DNA from: Thermanaerovibrio velox DSM 12556
GTDB lineage: Bacteria > Synergistota > Synergistia > Synergistales > Synergistaceae
Length of the DNA stretch: 64,000 nt
NCBI RefSeq assembly: GCF_000237825.1
Contig: NZ_CM001377.1
Coordinates: forward strand, 620,001 to 684,000
Direction: 5' to 3'
Shown: positions 15,900-25,339 of the stretch, piece by piece
Layout of the letters: every line of letters starts with the position of its first letter
How positions within the stretch are numbered: the first letter of the stretch is position 1
The notes under the pieces: generated by a model
What the model saw: only the letters and a program-made list of their open reading frames with translations
Told to the model about the DNA's origin: nothing
The model's database searches: none
Program-made: the position numbers and the translations under genes

Positions 15900-16232
15900 A
15901 TGGAAGCGAAGGCCGTTGCTAGGCGGGTCAGGATCGCCGCGTCCAAAGTTCGTCAGGTCCTTCCCCTGATAAGGGGCAAGGAAGTGGGAGAGGCCCTGAT
16001 GATCCTGAGGTACACCCCCAAGAAGGGTGCTCGGGTGGTGGAGAAGGTGCTTAAGAGCGCCGTTGCTAACGCGGAGCACAACTATGGCCTTGACGTGGAT
16101 AAGCTGGTGGTTGTCAGGGCCAGCGCCGATCAGGGTTCTTACATGAAGAGGTTCAGGCCGGTGTCCATGGGCAGGGCTCATGCTTACCGGCACCACACCA
16201 GCCACATCACAGTGGTAGTGGCGGAACGCTAG
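15900..16232 (+). CDS. rplV: Ribosomal protein L22
   Basis: 50S protein whose long hairpin lines the exit tunnel; 110 residues. ATG follows TAGGAGGTCGCAGGCT, giving [20 protein letters not shown]; the tunnel hairpin is at [20 protein letters not shown], where macrolide-resistance changes are known in other species, with no such change evident. Confidence 0.96.
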   Translation: MEAKAVARRVRIAASKVRQVLPLIRGKEVGEALMILRYTPKKGARVVEKVLKSAVANAEHNYGLDVDKLVVVRASADQGSYMKRFRPVSMGRAHAYRHHTSHITVVVAER

Positions 16233-16246
16233 GAGGAGGGGTGACG

Positions 16247-16918
16247 GTGGGCCAGAAAGTTCACCCGATAGGGTACCGGCTTGGGGTCATATACGATTGG
16301 GAGTCTCGCTGGTATGCCGATAAGAAGGCTTACGCCAAGAATCTCCACGAGGACCTGGAGCTTAGGAAGTGGATCAAGGAGCGTTGGGGTCACGCGGGCA
16401 TAAGCCGCGTGGAGATAGAGCGGATAGGTAACGTTATGCGTTTTACTGTTTGGACCGCCCGGCCTGGTGTTGTTATAGGCAAGGGAGGGGCGGAGATCCA
16501 GGTGGTGAGGGACGAGCTTCAGAGGAAGACCGGAAACCGGGTGATGATCAACATACAGGAGATCAAGAACCCGGATGCGGACGCCCAGGTGGTGTCCGAG
16601 GGGATAGCCTCGGCGCTGGAGAGGCGGGTCAGCTTCCGGAGGGCGATGAAGCAGTCCATATTCCGGGCCATGAAGGCCGGTGCCAAGGGGATAAAGATTC
16701 AGTGTTCCGGCCGTCTTGGTGGGGCGGAGATAGCCAGGAGCGAGTGGTACCTGGAGGGACAGCTTCCGCTTTCTACCTTGAGGGCGGACATAAGCTACGG
16801 GTACTCTGTGGCTCGCACCATCTACGGGGTCATAGGGGTGAAGGTCTGGATATACCGAGGCGAGGTAATAGGCGGAGCCAAGGCCCAGGCCGAGGTTGCT
16901 TCCAGGGACAGGGGGTAA
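16247..16918 (+). CDS. rpsC: Ribosomal protein S3
   Basis: 30S head protein with a KH domain at the mRNA entry channel. Start set at the second GTG ([13 protein letters not shown]), 10 bases after AGGAGG; a GTG at 16241 would add two residues. KH motif [11 protein letters not shown] is present, and the C-terminal domain has [20 protein letters not shown]. 223 residues, normal length. Confidence 0.97.
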   Translation: MGQKVHPIGYRLGVIYDWESRWYADKKAYAKNLHEDLELRKWIKERWGHAGISRVEIERIGNVMRFTVWTARPGVVIGKGGAEIQVVRDELQRKTGNRVMINIQEIKNPDADAQVVSEGIASALERRVSFRRAMKQSIFRAMKAGAKGIKIQCSGRLGGAEIARSEWYLEGQLPLSTLRADISYGYSVARTIYGVIGVKVWIYRGEVIGGAKAQAEVASRDRG

Positions 16919-16925
16919 GCGCAAG

Positions 16926-17345
16926 ATGCTGTCGCCTAAGAGAGTTAAGTACCGCAAGCCTCACAGGACGCCCTTGAAGGGGGTTTCCAAGGGGGCCACT
17001 TCGGTGGACTTCGGGGAGTACGGCTTGCAGGCCCTGGAGAACGGCTGGATAACCGCTCGTCAGATTGAGGCGGTTCGTGTGGCCCTCTCCAGGAAGATGA
17101 AGAAGGGCGGGAAGATATGGATTCGGGTGTTCCCGGATCGTCCCGTTACCAGGAAGCCCTTGGAGACCAGGATGGGTAAGGGTAAGGGTAACGTGGAGTA
17201 TTGGACCGCAGCGGTCAAGAGGGGCCGTGTCATGTTTGAGGTGGCTGGTGTTCCCAGGGAGGTAGTGATGGAGGCCTTCCGGACCGCGTCCTACAAGCTC
17301 CCCATCAAGGTGAAGATGCTGGTGCGGGAAGGGGCAGGTGAGTAG
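16926..17345 (+). CDS. rplP: Ribosomal protein L16
   Basis: 50S protein by the A-site and 5S rRNA; 139 residues. [34 protein letters not shown] and [12 protein letters not shown] identify it. Starts 8 bases after the rpsC stop, with the purine-rich end of rpsC (AGGGGGTAAGCG) as ribosome-binding site. Confidence 0.97.
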   Translation: MLSPKRVKYRKPHRTPLKGVSKGATSVDFGEYGLQALENGWITARQIEAVRVALSRKMKKGGKIWIRVFPDRPVTRKPLETRMGKGKGNVEYWTAAVKRGRVMFEVAGVPREVVMEAFRTASYKLPIKVKMLVREGAGE

Positions 17346-17347
17346 AA

Positions 17348-17563
17348 ATGGACGCTAAGGAACTCCGCGAGCTTTCAGTTGAGGAGCTTAGGGAGAAGCA
17401 CAGGCAGTATAAGGAGGAGCTTTTCAACCTGCGGTTTCAGAACGCGGTGGGTCAGCTTTCCAACACTGCCCGCATAAGAGAGGTAAGGCGTACCATCGCG
17501 CGGGTGCTCACCGTTCTTCGTGAGAAGGAGACCGCCGGTGGTTCAGTAGGTGCGAGGAGGTAA
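17348..17563 (+). CDS. rpmC: Ribosomal protein L29
   Basis: Small helical-hairpin protein at the tunnel exit; 71 residues. Diagnostic [12 protein letters not shown] and [13 protein letters not shown] segments; ends with a short basic tail. Only 2 bases after the L16 stop, using the GGCAGGTGAG end of rplP as its ribosome-binding site. Confidence 0.96.
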   Translation: MDAKELRELSVEELREKHRQYKEELFNLRFQNAVGQLSNTARIREVRRTIARVLTVLREKETAGGSVGARR

Positions 17564-17569
17564 CGGTCC

Positions 17570-17863
17570 ATGGAGGAGCGCAAGCCCTATAGGAAGGTAA
17601 GGACCGGCGTGGTGGTGAGCGACAAGATGGACAAGACCGTGGTGGTCAAGGTCTCTCGGATGTCGAAGCACGCCCTTTACGGTAAGCCGGTTTTGAGGGT
17701 CAAGAAGTACATGGCCCACGACGAGGCCAACGACTGCAGGGTGGGTGACCGGGTCAAGATAGAGGAGACCAGGCCGCTGAGCCGGCACAAGCGTTGGCGG
17801 GTTGTGGAGATTTTGGAGCGGGCGCCCATCTTTGGCGCAGCTGGCGCCTCCGAGGAGGAATAA
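17570..17863 (+). CDS. rpsQ: Ribosomal protein S17
   Basis: Primary-binding OB-fold protein of the 30S body; 97 residues. [18 protein letters not shown] and [15 protein letters not shown] are typical. The C-terminal 15 residues extend past the usual end. GCGAGGAGGTAACGG precedes the ATG. Confidence 0.97.
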   Translation: MEERKPYRKVRTGVVVSDKMDKTVVVKVSRMSKHALYGKPVLRVKKYMAHDEANDCRVGDRVKIEETRPLSRHKRWRVVEILERAPIFGAAGASEEE

Positions 17864-17866
17864 GCC

Positions 17867-18235
17867 ATGATTCAGCTTCGCACGGTTCTTAACGTGGCGG
17901 ACAACTCCGGGGCCAAGAAGATAATGTGCATTCAGGTCCGCGGCGGCAGCTACCGTAAGGTAGGTTCCGTGGGGGATGTGATAGTGGCCTCGGTGAAGGA
18001 GGCCATCCCCAACAGCAACATAAGCAAGGGGGACGTGGTCAAGGCGGTGATCGTTAGGACTCGCAAGGAGGTTCGTCGTAAGGACGGTTCCTACGTGAGG
18101 TTCGACGACAACGCGGCGGTCATAATAGACAACAACGGAGACCCGAAGGGTACTCGTATCTTCGGACCCGTGGCCCGGGAGCTCAGGGAGAAGCGGTACA
18201 TGAGGATCGTATCCCTTGCTCCGGAAGTAATATAG
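17867..18235 (+). CDS. rplN: Ribosomal protein L14
   Basis: 50S interface protein; 122 residues, the invariant length. [26 protein letters not shown]-like IQVRGGS and [22 protein letters not shown] are classic. GAGGAGGAATAAGCC covers the rpsQ stop and serves as ribosome-binding site. Confidence 0.98.
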   Translation: MIQLRTVLNVADNSGAKKIMCIQVRGGSYRKVGSVGDVIVASVKEAIPNSNISKGDVVKAVIVRTRKEVRRKDGSYVRFDDNAAVIIDNNGDPKGTRIFGPVARELREKRYMRIVSLAPEVI

Positions 18236-18248
18236 GAGGCGAATTCCC

Positions 18249-18572
18249 ATGGCCATGAGGATAAAGACCGGTGACAGGGTCTACGTGATATCCGGGAAGG
18301 ACCGGGGTAAGGAGGGCAAGGTTTTAAGGCGCGATCTTGGTAAGGACCTGGTGGTGGTTGAGAACGTCAACATGGTCACCAAGAGCGTCAGGCCCTCTCA
18401 GAAGAACCCCAGGGGAGGTCTTGTTAAGCAGGAGGCTCCCCTTAGGGCCTGCAAGGTTATGTTGGTCTGTCCCGCCTGTGGCAAGCCCACCAGGGTGGGG
18501 CGGGCGTTTCTGGACGACGGCCGCAAGGTAAGGGTTTGCAAGAAGTGCGGCGAGATAGTGGACAAGGTTTAG
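18249..18572 (+). CDS. rplX: Ribosomal protein L24 with C-terminal zinc knuckle
   Basis: 50S assembly initiator with a KOW motif ([19 protein letters not shown]). The C-terminal part carries two paired cysteines (CPACGK and CKKCGE), a likely zinc-binding knuckle found in some but not all bacterial L24s. 107 residues. A second ATG two codons on is an alternative start. Confidence 0.96.
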   Translation: MAMRIKTGDRVYVISGKDRGKEGKVLRRDLGKDLVVVENVNMVTKSVRPSQKNPRGGLVKQEAPLRACKVMLVCPACGKPTRVGRAFLDDGRKVRVCKKCGEIVDKV

Positions 18573-18586
18573 GGGGTGGAACGAAG

Positions 18587-19129
18587 ATGGAACCTCGTCT
18601 TCTGAGCAAGTATAGGTCCGAGGCCGTCCCCCGCCTGAAGTCGCGCTTCCAGTACAGCAATGTGATGGAAGTGCCCAAGCTGGTGAAGGTGGTCATCAAC
18701 ATAGGGGTAAACGAGGCCAAGCAGGACATGAAGTACATGGATGCCAGCATGAACGAGCTGGCCGCCATAACCGGGCAGAGGCCGATGATGAAGAGGGCCA
18801 AGAAGTCCGTGGCGGGCTTCAAGGTTCGTGAGGGCATGCCTGTTGCCTGCTACGTGACTCTCCGGGGTGCTAAGATGTGGGAGTTTGTGGACCGGCTTAT
18901 AAGCCTTGCCCTTCCCAGGATAAAGGACTTCCAGGGCGTGTCCAAGCGGGGCTTCGACGGCCGGGGGAACTACAATCTTGGCCTGAAGGAGCAGCTCATA
19001 TTCCCCGAGATAGATTATGACAAGGTCATTCGCCAGAGGGGCATGAACATCTCCTTTGTTACCACTGCGAAGACCGATGAGGAAGCCCAGGCTTTGCTTT
19101 CGGAGCTTGGGATGCCGTTCGCCCGCTGA
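18587..19129 (+). CDS. rplE: Ribosomal protein L5
   Basis: 5S rRNA-binding protein contacting P-site tRNA; 180 residues. [20 protein letters not shown] and the [20 protein letters not shown] block are diagnostic. ATG follows GGGGGTGGAACGAAG; an open frame extends upstream into rplX without homology. Confidence 0.97.
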   Translation: MEPRLLSKYRSEAVPRLKSRFQYSNVMEVPKLVKVVINIGVNEAKQDMKYMDASMNELAAITGQRPMMKRAKKSVAGFKVREGMPVACYVTLRGAKMWEFVDRLISLALPRIKDFQGVSKRGFDGRGNYNLGLKEQLIFPEIDYDKVIRQRGMNISFVTTAKTDEEAQALLSELGMPFAR

Positions 19130-19147
19130 GGAGGAGGTAAGGACTGA

Positions 19148-19333
19148 ATGTCCCGTAAGTGTTTGGAGAACAAGGCCAAGCAAGAGCCTAAGTTCAAGGT
19201 ACGTCGTTACAACCGTTGCCCCATATGTGGTCGCCCCCGGGGGTTCATGCGGTTGTTCAACATGTGCCGCTGCTGTTTCAGGAGCCTGGCCCGCGAGGGG
19301 AAGATCCCCGGCGTGGTCAAGTCCAGCTGGTAG
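19148..19333 (+). CDS. rpsN: Ribosomal protein S14, zinc type
   Basis: 30S head protein. The short 61-residue form with [10 protein letters not shown] and CRCCF, i.e. two C-x2-C pairs, which is the zinc-binding 'type Z' S14 rather than the ~100-residue zinc-free form. AGGAGGTAAGGACTGA precedes the ATG. With L24, S4 and L36 here also in zinc form, the ribosome looks zinc-rich. Confidence 0.97.
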   Translation: MSRKCLENKAKQEPKFKVRRYNRCPICGRPRGFMRLFNMCRCCFRSLAREGKIPGVVKSSW

Positions 19334-19357
19334 CGGTTCTGGAGGGGGGATTTGCAG

Positions 19358-19762
19358 ATGCATTTAACTGATCCCATAGCGGACATGCTGACTCGCATAA
19401 GGAACGCCAACACGGTGTGCCACGAGATGGTTGACGTTCCCATGTCGAAGGTGAAGGTGGAGATAGCCCGGATCCTCAAGGAGGAGGGCTACATCAAGAA
19501 CTACAAGACCGTTACCGAGGGGGAGGGTTCCTTCCCGGTGCTTCGGATCTTCTTGAACTACGGACCTAACCGTGAGAGGGTGATCCAGGGCATAAGGCGG
19601 ATAAGCAAGCCTGGCAGGCGGGTTTACGCGGGCCGGGATGAGCTCCCCAAGGTGATGGGTGGTCTTGGGGTGGCGGTGATCTCCACGTCCAAGGGCATGA
19701 TGACCGACGCGCGGGCCCGTAGAGAGGGTTTGGGCGGCGAGGTCGTCTGCTACGTATGGTAG
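19358..19762 (+). CDS. rpsH: Ribosomal protein S8
   Basis: Central-domain 30S protein and, in E. coli, repressor of the spc operon. [17 protein letters not shown] start and [20 protein letters not shown] end. ATG chosen over a TTG two codons earlier because GGAGGGGGG ends 9 bases before the ATG. 134 residues. Confidence 0.97.
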   Translation: MHLTDPIADMLTRIRNANTVCHEMVDVPMSKVKVEIARILKEEGYIKNYKTVTEGEGSFPVLRIFLNYGPNRERVIQGIRRISKPGRRVYAGRDELPKVMGGLGVAVISTSKGMMTDARARREGLGGEVVCYVW

Positions 19763-19775
19763 GAGGGTTAATGGG

Positions 19776-20315
19776 ATGTCTCGTATAGGTCGCAAGCCCA
19801 TTCCCCTTCCCAAGGGGGTTACGGTTGCAGTCGAAGGGGCGGAGGTCAAGGTTAAGGGCCCCAAGGGTTCTCTTGACTTCAAGGTATTGCCCGGGATATC
19901 CGTGGAGGTCCGGGACGACCAGGTGATGGTCAGCCGCTCCAGCGATGATAAGGCCATGAGGGCTGCTCACGGCATGACCAGGGCGATAATCAACAACATG
20001 GTGGTTGGTGTCAGTCAGGGTTTTGAGAAGCAGCTGGAGATAATCGGTGTGGGTTACAGGGCTCAGATGCAGGGGAAGAACCTTGTCCTGTCCCTGGGTT
20101 TTTCCCACCCGGTAGAGGTGGTTCCCCCGGCGGGGATAGAGTTGGCCACCGATGGTCCCACTAAGATCTTCGTTCGCGGCATAGACCGCCAGAAGGTGGG
20201 CCAGGTGGCGGCGGAGATCAGGGGTCATCGTCCGCCGGAGCCTTACAAGGGTAAGGGCATTCGGTACGTGGGCGAGTACGTTATTCGCAAGGCCGGTAAG
20301 GCTGGAAGCAAGTAA
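19776..20315 (+). CDS. rplF: Ribosomal protein L6
   Basis: 50S protein near the factor-binding site; 179 residues, two repeated domains. SRIGRKPIPLPKGV, the MVVGVSQGFEKQLEIIGVGY core and the RPPEPYKGKGIRYVGE end are standard. GGAGGGTTAATGGG precedes the ATG. Confidence 0.98.
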   Translation: MSRIGRKPIPLPKGVTVAVEGAEVKVKGPKGSLDFKVLPGISVEVRDDQVMVSRSSDDKAMRAAHGMTRAIINNMVVGVSQGFEKQLEIIGVGYRAQMQGKNLVLSLGFSHPVEVVPPAGIELATDGPTKIFVRGIDRQKVGQVAAEIRGHRPPEPYKGKGIRYVGEYVIRKAGKAGSK

Positions 20316-20330
20316 GGCGAGGTGAAGGCC

Positions 20331-20699
20331 GTGATATCAGAACGCAGCAGGAGCACCATGCGGGAACTGCGCCACCGCCGGCTTCGCCGGGAGCTAGCCG
20401 GCACCCCTGAGCGTCCCAGGCTGGCGGTTTTCCGCAGTCTAAAGCACATATACGCTCAGATAATAGACGATCAGGCGGGGCACACCCTGGTTTCCGCCTC
20501 CACCATGGAGAGGGATCTCCGTGGGGAGCTGAAGTCCACCGGTGATCAGAACGCCGCCCGCGAGGTTGGCAAGAGGATAGCCGAGAGGGCCCTCGCCAAG
20601 GGGATAACCGAGGTGGTCTTCGACAGGGGTGGCCACATGTACCATGGCCGGGTCAAGGCCTTGGCGGAGGCCGCTCGCGAAGCGGGCCTCAAGTTCTAA
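20331..20699 (+). CDS. rplR: Ribosomal protein L18
   Basis: 5S rRNA-binding protein; about 122 residues. Contains [20 protein letters not shown] and [21 protein letters not shown]. Start is GTG at 20331, 6 bases after GAGGTG; a GTG at 20322 sits inside the ribosome-binding site and is less likely. Confidence 0.95.
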   Translation: MISERSRSTMRELRHRRLRRELAGTPERPRLAVFRSLKHIYAQIIDDQAGHTLVSASTMERDLRGELKSTGDQNAAREVGKRIAERALAKGITEVVFDRGGHMYHGRVKALAEAAREAGLKF

Positions 20700-20713
20700 G
20701 GGGGGTACTTCCT

Positions 20714-21235
20714 GTGGCGATGAATGGCAAGAGTTCGCTTTCTAGGGGGGCGGAGCTTCAGGAGCGCGTTGTGGCCATCAACCGGGTTAGCAAGGTTGTT
20801 AAGGGCGGTAAGCGCTTCAAGTTCAGCGTCCTCGTGGTGGTAGGTGATGGAATGGGCCGGGTTGGCATGGGTCTTGGCAAGGCCAAGGAGGTCTCCGAGG
20901 CGGTGCGCAAGGGCATAGAGCACGCCAAGAAGGAGATGGTGACCTTGAAGCAGGTGGGTCACACCATTCCCCACCCGGTTACCGGCAAGCATGGGGCCGC
21001 GGAGGTGCTTTTGAAGCCCGCTTCCCCCGGTACGGGAGTTATCGCCGGTGGTGTGGTACGGGCCATAATGGAGCTCGGCGGGGTTAAGGACGTGCTCACC
21101 AAGGTGATCGGTAGGACCTCCAATCCCATCAACGTGGCCTATGCCACCTTGGCGGGGGTTAAGGCTTTGAGGACCCCTGAGGAGATCCTCCGGCTCCGGG
21201 GCAAGGAGCGCAAGGCGGCTTCCCAGGAGGCTTGA
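20714..21235 (+). CDS. rpsE: Ribosomal protein S5
   Basis: 30S protein at the mRNA entry site. The double-stranded-RNA-binding-like N-domain has [20 protein letters not shown] and [20 protein letters not shown]; the C-domain has [17 protein letters not shown]. 173 residues; GTG start after AAGGGGGG. Confidence 0.97.
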   Translation: MAMNGKSSLSRGAELQERVVAINRVSKVVKGGKRFKFSVLVVVGDGMGRVGMGLGKAKEVSEAVRKGIEHAKKEMVTLKQVGHTIPHPVTGKHGAAEVLLKPASPGTGVIAGGVVRAIMELGGVKDVLTKVIGRTSNPINVAYATLAGVKALRTPEEILRLRGKERKAASQEA

Positions 21236-21241
21236 TGAGAG

Positions 21242-21424
21242 ATGGCTAAGCTTGTGATAACTTGGAAGAAGAGCCACATAGGCAGGCACTATCGGCAGGG
21301 TTTGACCATAAAGGCCCTTGGTTTGAAGAAGCTGAACCAGACGGTGGTGCACGAGGATACCCCTCAGATTAGGGGCATGATCCGCAAGGTGGAGCACCTT
21401 GTGGAGTGGACCCTTGAGGAGTAA
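21242..21424 (+). CDS. rpmD: Ribosomal protein L30
   Basis: 60-residue 50S protein with the family signature K-x-L-x-I-T-x-x-KS-x-IG, then [31 protein letters not shown] links it to rpsE with a 6-base gap. Confidence 0.96.
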   Translation: MAKLVITWKKSHIGRHYRQGLTIKALGLKKLNQTVVHEDTPQIRGMIRKVEHLVEWTLEE

Positions 21425-21436
21425 GGAGGGTTTTCG

Positions 21437-21883
21437 ATGAGGCTGCACGATCTTTCTCCGGTACCGGGGTCCAACAGGAAGCCCAAGAGGATAGGTTTTG
21501 GGCTTGGCAGCGGGCACGGCAAGACCGCTTGTAAGGGTACCAAGGGGCACAAGTCCCGCGCCGGCGGTGGCGTGCGTCCCGGCTTCGAGGGTGGTCAGAT
21601 GCCCTTGGTGCGCCGGATCCCCAAGAGGGGGTTCAGCAATGCCAGGCATCGGGTGGATTTTCAGGGCATTAACGTTGGGGACATCAACGATCGCTTCGAG
21701 GCCGGAGCCGTGGTTGATCCCGCTGCCCTCTTGGCGGTGGGTCTTATCCGCAGGGCCGGCATGCCCGTGAAGATCCTGGGCGATGGGGAGCTCACGAAGG
21801 CCCTTACCGTCCGGGCTCATGGCTTTAGCGCCAGCGCCGCCAAGAAGATAGAGGCCGCGGGTGGCAAGTCCGAGGTGATATAA
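21437..21883 (+). CDS. rplO: Ribosomal protein L15
   Basis: Late-assembling 50S protein; 148 residues. MRLHDLSPVPGSNRKPKRIG, the glycine-rich GSGHGKTACKGTKGHKSRAG and RRIPKRGFSN are diagnostic. Its TAA is followed after one base by the TTG of secY. Confidence 0.98.
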   Translation: MRLHDLSPVPGSNRKPKRIGFGLGSGHGKTACKGTKGHKSRAGGGVRPGFEGGQMPLVRRIPKRGFSNARHRVDFQGINVGDINDRFEAGAVVDPAALLAVGLIRRAGMPVKILGDGELTKALTVRAHGFSASAAKKIEAAGGKSEVI

Positions 21884-21884
21884 G

Positions 21885-23180
21885 TTGATCGACTCCTTCC
21901 GGGACGCGTTCCGTTTGCCGGATCTGAAGAATCGCTTTCTCTTCGTCCTGGCGGCGCTGTTCGTGTATCGTCTCGGGGCTCACATCCCCACTCCGGGGAT
22001 TGACCCCGAGGCGATGGCCCGGCTCTTCGAGCGAGGAGGCGTTCTGGGGTTTTTGGATCTCTTTGCTGGGGGGGCCTTGAGCAGGTTTAGCATCTTCGCG
22101 TTGGGCGTTGTGCCCTATATCAACTCCAGCATAGTAATGCAGCTTTTGACCGTCGTGGTTCCCTCCTTGGAGAAGATGCAGAAGGAGGGGGAGGACGGCC
22201 GGAAGAAGATAACCCAGTACACCCGTTACGGCACGGTGATCTTCGCCTTGGTCCAGTCCATAGGCATGGTGAGCTGGCTTAGGGGTCTTGGGGTCTTCTA
22301 TGGTGGCTTCCTGGATGGTGTGTTGGCGGTAGCCACTGTTACTACCGGTTCTCTGGCGGTGATGTGGCTTGGGGAGGTCATGTCCGATCACGGCATAGGG
22401 AACGGCATCTCCATGCTGATCTTCGCTGGTATCGTGGCCAGGATTCCCGGTGCCATAGCCCAGACCTTCACCATGGTGAGGATGGGGGAGATGAACATCC
22501 TGGTGGTCCTGCTGGCGTTGGTCATAATGGTGGCGGTGGTGGCGGGTTGCGTGATGCTCCAGGAGGGGCAGCGGAAGCTCCCTGTCCAGTACGCCAAGCG
22601 GGTGGTTGGCAACCGTGTGTACGGGGGTCAGAGCACGTACATCCCCCTCAGGGTTAACACCGCCGGTGTTATCCCGATAATATTCGCCTCCTCGGTGCTG
22701 CTGTTTCCTTATACCATAGCCCGTTTCTTCTCCGGCCCTGTGGCGGAGGCGGTGCAGCGGATCTTCTCGCCGGGAAGCGTGGTGTACATGATCCTTTATG
22801 TGGCTCTGATAGTGTTCTTCTCCTTCTTTTACACCGCGGTGGTGTTCAACCCCGCGGAGCTGGCGGAGAACATGAAGAAGTATGGGGGCTTCATCCTGGG
22901 CATAAGGCCTGGCAAGCCCACCGCGGACTACATAGAGAAGGTCATGTCCAGGATAACCTTGGGTGGTGCGTTAGCGCTGGCGGCGGTGGCCATTGTTCCT
23001 ACCCTGATGTCCGGGCTCCTGAACGTGAACACCTTCTACTTCGGAGGCACCTCGGTCCTCATCGTGGTGGGGGTTGCCCTTGATACGGTTCATCAGTTGG
23101 AGGGACAGCTTCTCATGAGGCATTACGAGGGTATCCTCAAGCGCCGGGGAGGAAAGTCCGGCGGACTGCTAAAGCTGTAA
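21885..23180 (+). CDS. secY: Protein translocase channel subunit SecY
   Basis: Inner-membrane pore of the Sec system. 431 residues with ten hydrophobic segments. LGAHIPTPGID loop, SIVMQLLTVVVPSLE (TM2b/plug side), ISNGS-like SDHGIGNGISMLIFAG and the VVYXXLIVFFSFFYT segment near the C-terminus match the family. TTG start one base after rplO, so translation is probably coupled. Followed by adk and map as in Bacillus and other spc operons. Confidence 0.97.
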   Translation: MIDSFRDAFRLPDLKNRFLFVLAALFVYRLGAHIPTPGIDPEAMARLFERGGVLGFLDLFAGGALSRFSIFALGVVPYINSSIVMQLLTVVVPSLEKMQKEGEDGRKKITQYTRYGTVIFALVQSIGMVSWLRGLGVFYGGFLDGVLAVATVTTGSLAVMWLGEVMSDHGIGNGISMLIFAGIVARIPGAIAQTFTMVRMGEMNILVVLLALVIMVAVVAGCVMLQEGQRKLPVQYAKRVVGNRVYGGQSTYIPLRVNTAGVIPIIFASSVLLFPYTIARFFSGPVAEAVQRIFSPGSVVYMILYVALIVFFSFFYTAVVFNPAELAENMKKYGGFILGIRPGKPTADYIEKVMSRITLGGALALAAVAIVPTLMSGLLNVNTFYFGGTSVLIVVGVALDTVHQLEGQLLMRHYEGILKRRGGKSGGLLKL

Positions 23181-23193
23181 GGGGGTGCTTCGG

Positions 23194-23829
23194 ATGAGGG
23201 TTATCCTTTTGGGGCCTCCCGGTGCGGGGAAGGGCACCCAGGCGGCGGCGGTGAAGGAGAGGTTTCAGATCCCCCATATCTCCACTGGTGACATGTTGAG
23301 GGAGCATGTGAAGGAGGGCACCGAGCTGGGCCGCAAGGCCAAGGAGTACATGGACGGAGGCAAGCTGGTGCCGGACGACCTCATCATTGCCATGATGGAG
23401 GATAGGCTTTCCAAGGAGGACTGTGCTGGGGGTTTTCTTTTGGATGGATTCCCCAGGACGTTGCCTCAGGCGGAGGCGCTTGACCGGTTGCTCTCCAAGA
23501 TGGGCATAAAGCTCGACGGGGTGGTCCTTTTGGACGTTTCGGACGATGTTGTGGTGGAGCGTCTTTCTGGCCGTCGGGTCTGTCGTTCCTGTGGGGCCAT
23601 ATACCACGTTTCGTTCCACCCGTCCTCCAGGGGGGATCTTTGCGAGGCCTGTGGCGGTGAGCTCTACCAGAGGGACGACGACAGGGAAGAGGTTATTCGT
23701 CGCAGGCTTAAGGTTTATCACGAGCAGACGGCCCCCCTTGAGTCTTACTACGAGGGCAAGGGGCTTCTCCGCAGGGTGAGCGGGGAAGGGGCCACCGACG
23801 CGGTGCTCAAGGTTCTCCAGGGGAACTAG
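23194..23829 (+). CDS. adk: Adenylate kinase, zinc-LID type
   Basis: Interconverts 2 ADP with ATP and AMP. MRVILLGPPGAGKGTQ P-loop at the N-terminus, FLLDGFPRT for the AMP site, and a long LID with CRSCGAIYH and CEACGG, giving the four-cysteine zinc form. 211 residues. ATG chosen over a GTG at 23185 that lies inside the GGGGG ribosome-binding site. Confidence 0.96.
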   Translation: MRVILLGPPGAGKGTQAAAVKERFQIPHISTGDMLREHVKEGTELGRKAKEYMDGGKLVPDDLIIAMMEDRLSKEDCAGGFLLDGFPRTLPQAEALDRLLSKMGIKLDGVVLLDVSDDVVVERLSGRRVCRSCGAIYHVSFHPSSRGDLCEACGGELYQRDDDREEVIRRRLKVYHEQTAPLESYYEGKGLLRRVSGEGATDAVLKVLQGN

Positions 23830-23839
23830 GAGGCGTTGT

Positions 23840-24613
23840 ATGATAACCTTCAAGGGCCCGGAGGATCTGGAGCAGATGCGCAGGGCCGGTAAGTTGGTGG
23901 CGGAAGTCCTTAGAGCTTTGCGGGAGTTGATCAAACCTGGGGTAGACACCTTGACCCTTGATCGTTTTGCGGAGGATCTCATTGTGAGATCCGGTGGCAT
24001 TCCGGCTTTCAAGGGTTACAAGGTTCCGGGGATTAGGCGTCCTTTCCCGGGCACCATATGCGTCTCTATAAACGAAGAGGTGGTTCATGGGATCCCGTCA
24101 AGGGATAAGGTGCTGTCGGAGGGGGATATCCTGAGCGTCGATGTGGGGGTTTCCCTGGGTGGCTGGTATGGGGATGCCGCTTGTACCTACCCGGTTGGAG
24201 AGGTGTCTTTTGAGAGGCGCAGGCTTCTTGAGGTCACCCTTGGGGGGCTTAAGGCAGCCATAGCGGTCATCCGGGACGGTGCCACCCTTGGCGATGTGGG
24301 TCATGCGGTGGAGTCGGTGGTTAAGGGTGCTGGTATGGGGCTTGTAAGGGAGTATGCGGGTCACGGCATAGGCCGGCGGCTTCATGAGTCCCCTCAGATA
24401 CCAAACTACGGGCGGCCTGGGGTTGGTATAACCCTGAAGGCTGGGATGACCATCTGCGTGGAGCCCATGGTTATGACCGGCGGGGAAGCGGTTAAGAGTC
24501 TCTCGGACGGCTGGACCGTGGTTACCGCGGATGGTTCCGACTCGGCCCATTTTGAGCACACCCTTCTGGTAACTCCGGAAGGATGCGAGGTGCTGACCCC
24601 ATGGGAGGATTAG
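23840..24613 (+). CDS. map: Methionine aminopeptidase, type I
   Basis: Removes the initiator methionine from nascent proteins. 257 residues. The pita-bread metal site is complete: Asp in LSVDVGVSLGG, Asp in YGDAACTYPV, His in GHGIGRRLHE, Glu in CVEPMV and Glu in FEHTLLV. Follows adk by 10 bases; its 3' end overlaps the KOW gene by 13 bases. Confidence 0.96.
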   Translation: MITFKGPEDLEQMRRAGKLVAEVLRALRELIKPGVDTLTLDRFAEDLIVRSGGIPAFKGYKVPGIRRPFPGTICVSINEEVVHGIPSRDKVLSEGDILSVDVGVSLGGWYGDAACTYPVGEVSFERRRLLEVTLGGLKAAIAVIRDGATLGDVGHAVESVVKGAGMGLVREYAGHGIGRRLHESPQIPNYGRPGVGITLKAGMTICVEPMVMTGGEAVKSLSDGWTVVTADGSDSAHFEHTLLVTPEGCEVLTPWED

Positions 24614-24897
24614 ATGGGGAGGTCTTCGTCCCCGGAAGGCTCGTCCTGGTCAAGCGCGGGAGCTGCGCCGGCAAGTGGTGTGTGGTCTTGGGGATTGACC
24701 GGGACGGGCGGGTTCTCGTGGCTGACGGGAGGAGCAGGTCTGCCAGGAGACCCAAGAGGAAGAACCCGAGGCACCTTCAGCCCTCGGGGGTGGTTATAGA
24801 GGAGGTGGCCCGTCTTTTGTCTCAGGGGTCGGAGCTGGACGATGGCAGGCTTTCGTTTCTCATAGCCGCTGTGATTGAAGGGATCCCGCAGGTTTGA
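24601..24897 (+). CDS. KOW-domain RNA-binding protein (L14e/L6e-like)
   Basis: About 98 residues. Begins GEVFVPGRLVLVKRGSCAGKWCVVLGID, a KOW-type fold entry, and continues RRPKRKNPRHLQPSG, a basic segment similar to archaeal/eukaryotic L14e/L6e-like proteins. Small KOW proteins occur between map and infA in several Firmicutes and relatives, where their role is not established. Start is an ATG inside the map 3' end. Position in the spc block argues for a ribosomal or RNA-related job; that is inference. Confidence 0.75.
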   Translation: MGGLDGEVFVPGRLVLVKRGSCAGKWCVVLGIDRDGRVLVADGRSRSARRPKRKNPRHLQPSGVVIEEVARLLSQGSELDDGRLSFLIAAVIEGIPQV

Positions 24898-24919
24898 TCG
24901 AGGAGGTTGATGGGACCGC

Positions 24920-25138
24920 ATGTCTAAGGATGACGTCATCGAGATTAAGGGCAAGGTTGTTGAGCCGTTGCCCAACGCCATGTTTCGGGTGGAGCTGGAC
25001 AACGGGCACAAGATTTTGGCCCACGTCTCTGGGAAGATGAGGATGCACTTCATCCGAATCCTTCCGGGGGACAAGGTTTTGGTTCAGATATCGCCTTACG
25101 ACTTGACACGGGGACGAATAGTGTATAGATATAAATAG
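24920..25138 (+). CDS. infA: Translation initiation factor IF-1
   Basis: OB-fold factor that fills the 30S A-site during initiation; 72 residues, invariant length. [34 protein letters not shown] and [12 protein letters not shown] are classic. GAGGAGGTTGATGGGACCGC precedes the ATG. Confidence 0.98.
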   Translation: MSKDDVIEIKGKVVEPLPNAMFRVELDNGHKILAHVSGKMRMHFIRILPGDKVLVQISPYDLTRGRIVYRYK

Positions 25139-25156
25139 TTTGCCCTTAGTAATACG

Positions 25157-25174
25157 GCCGCGGGGGCGGCTTTT
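25157..25174 (+). terminator. Short hairpin with T-run between infA and rpmJ
   Basis: GCCGC (25157-25161) and GCGGC (25166-25170) form a 5-bp stem followed by TTTT. A weak intrinsic terminator or attenuator inside the operon; the stem is short, so read-through is expected. Confidence 0.4.
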
Positions 25175-25205
25175 ATACGTGTGGTTTTGAGGAGGATGTC
25201 CGGTC

Positions 25206-25331
25206 ATGAAGGTTAGGACTTCGGTTAAGCCGATATGTGAGTATTGCCGCATAATAAAGAGGCATGGTGTGGTTATGGTGATATGCAGCCGGAACCCTCG
25301 GCATAAGCAGCGCCAGGGAGCGAGGAGGTAG
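25206..25331 (+). CDS. rpmJ: Ribosomal protein L36, zinc form
   Basis: Smallest ribosomal protein, here 41 residues ([16 protein letters not shown]... [12 protein letters not shown]). Zinc ligands are Cys11, Cys14, Cys27 and His33, the C-x2-C-x12-C-x5-H pattern. ATG follows GAGGAGGATGTCCGGTC. It sits between infA and rpsM as in most bacteria. Confidence 0.97.
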   Translation: MKVRTSVKPICEYCRIIKRHGVVMVICSRNPRHKQRQGARR

Positions 25332-25339
25332 TAGGTAGA

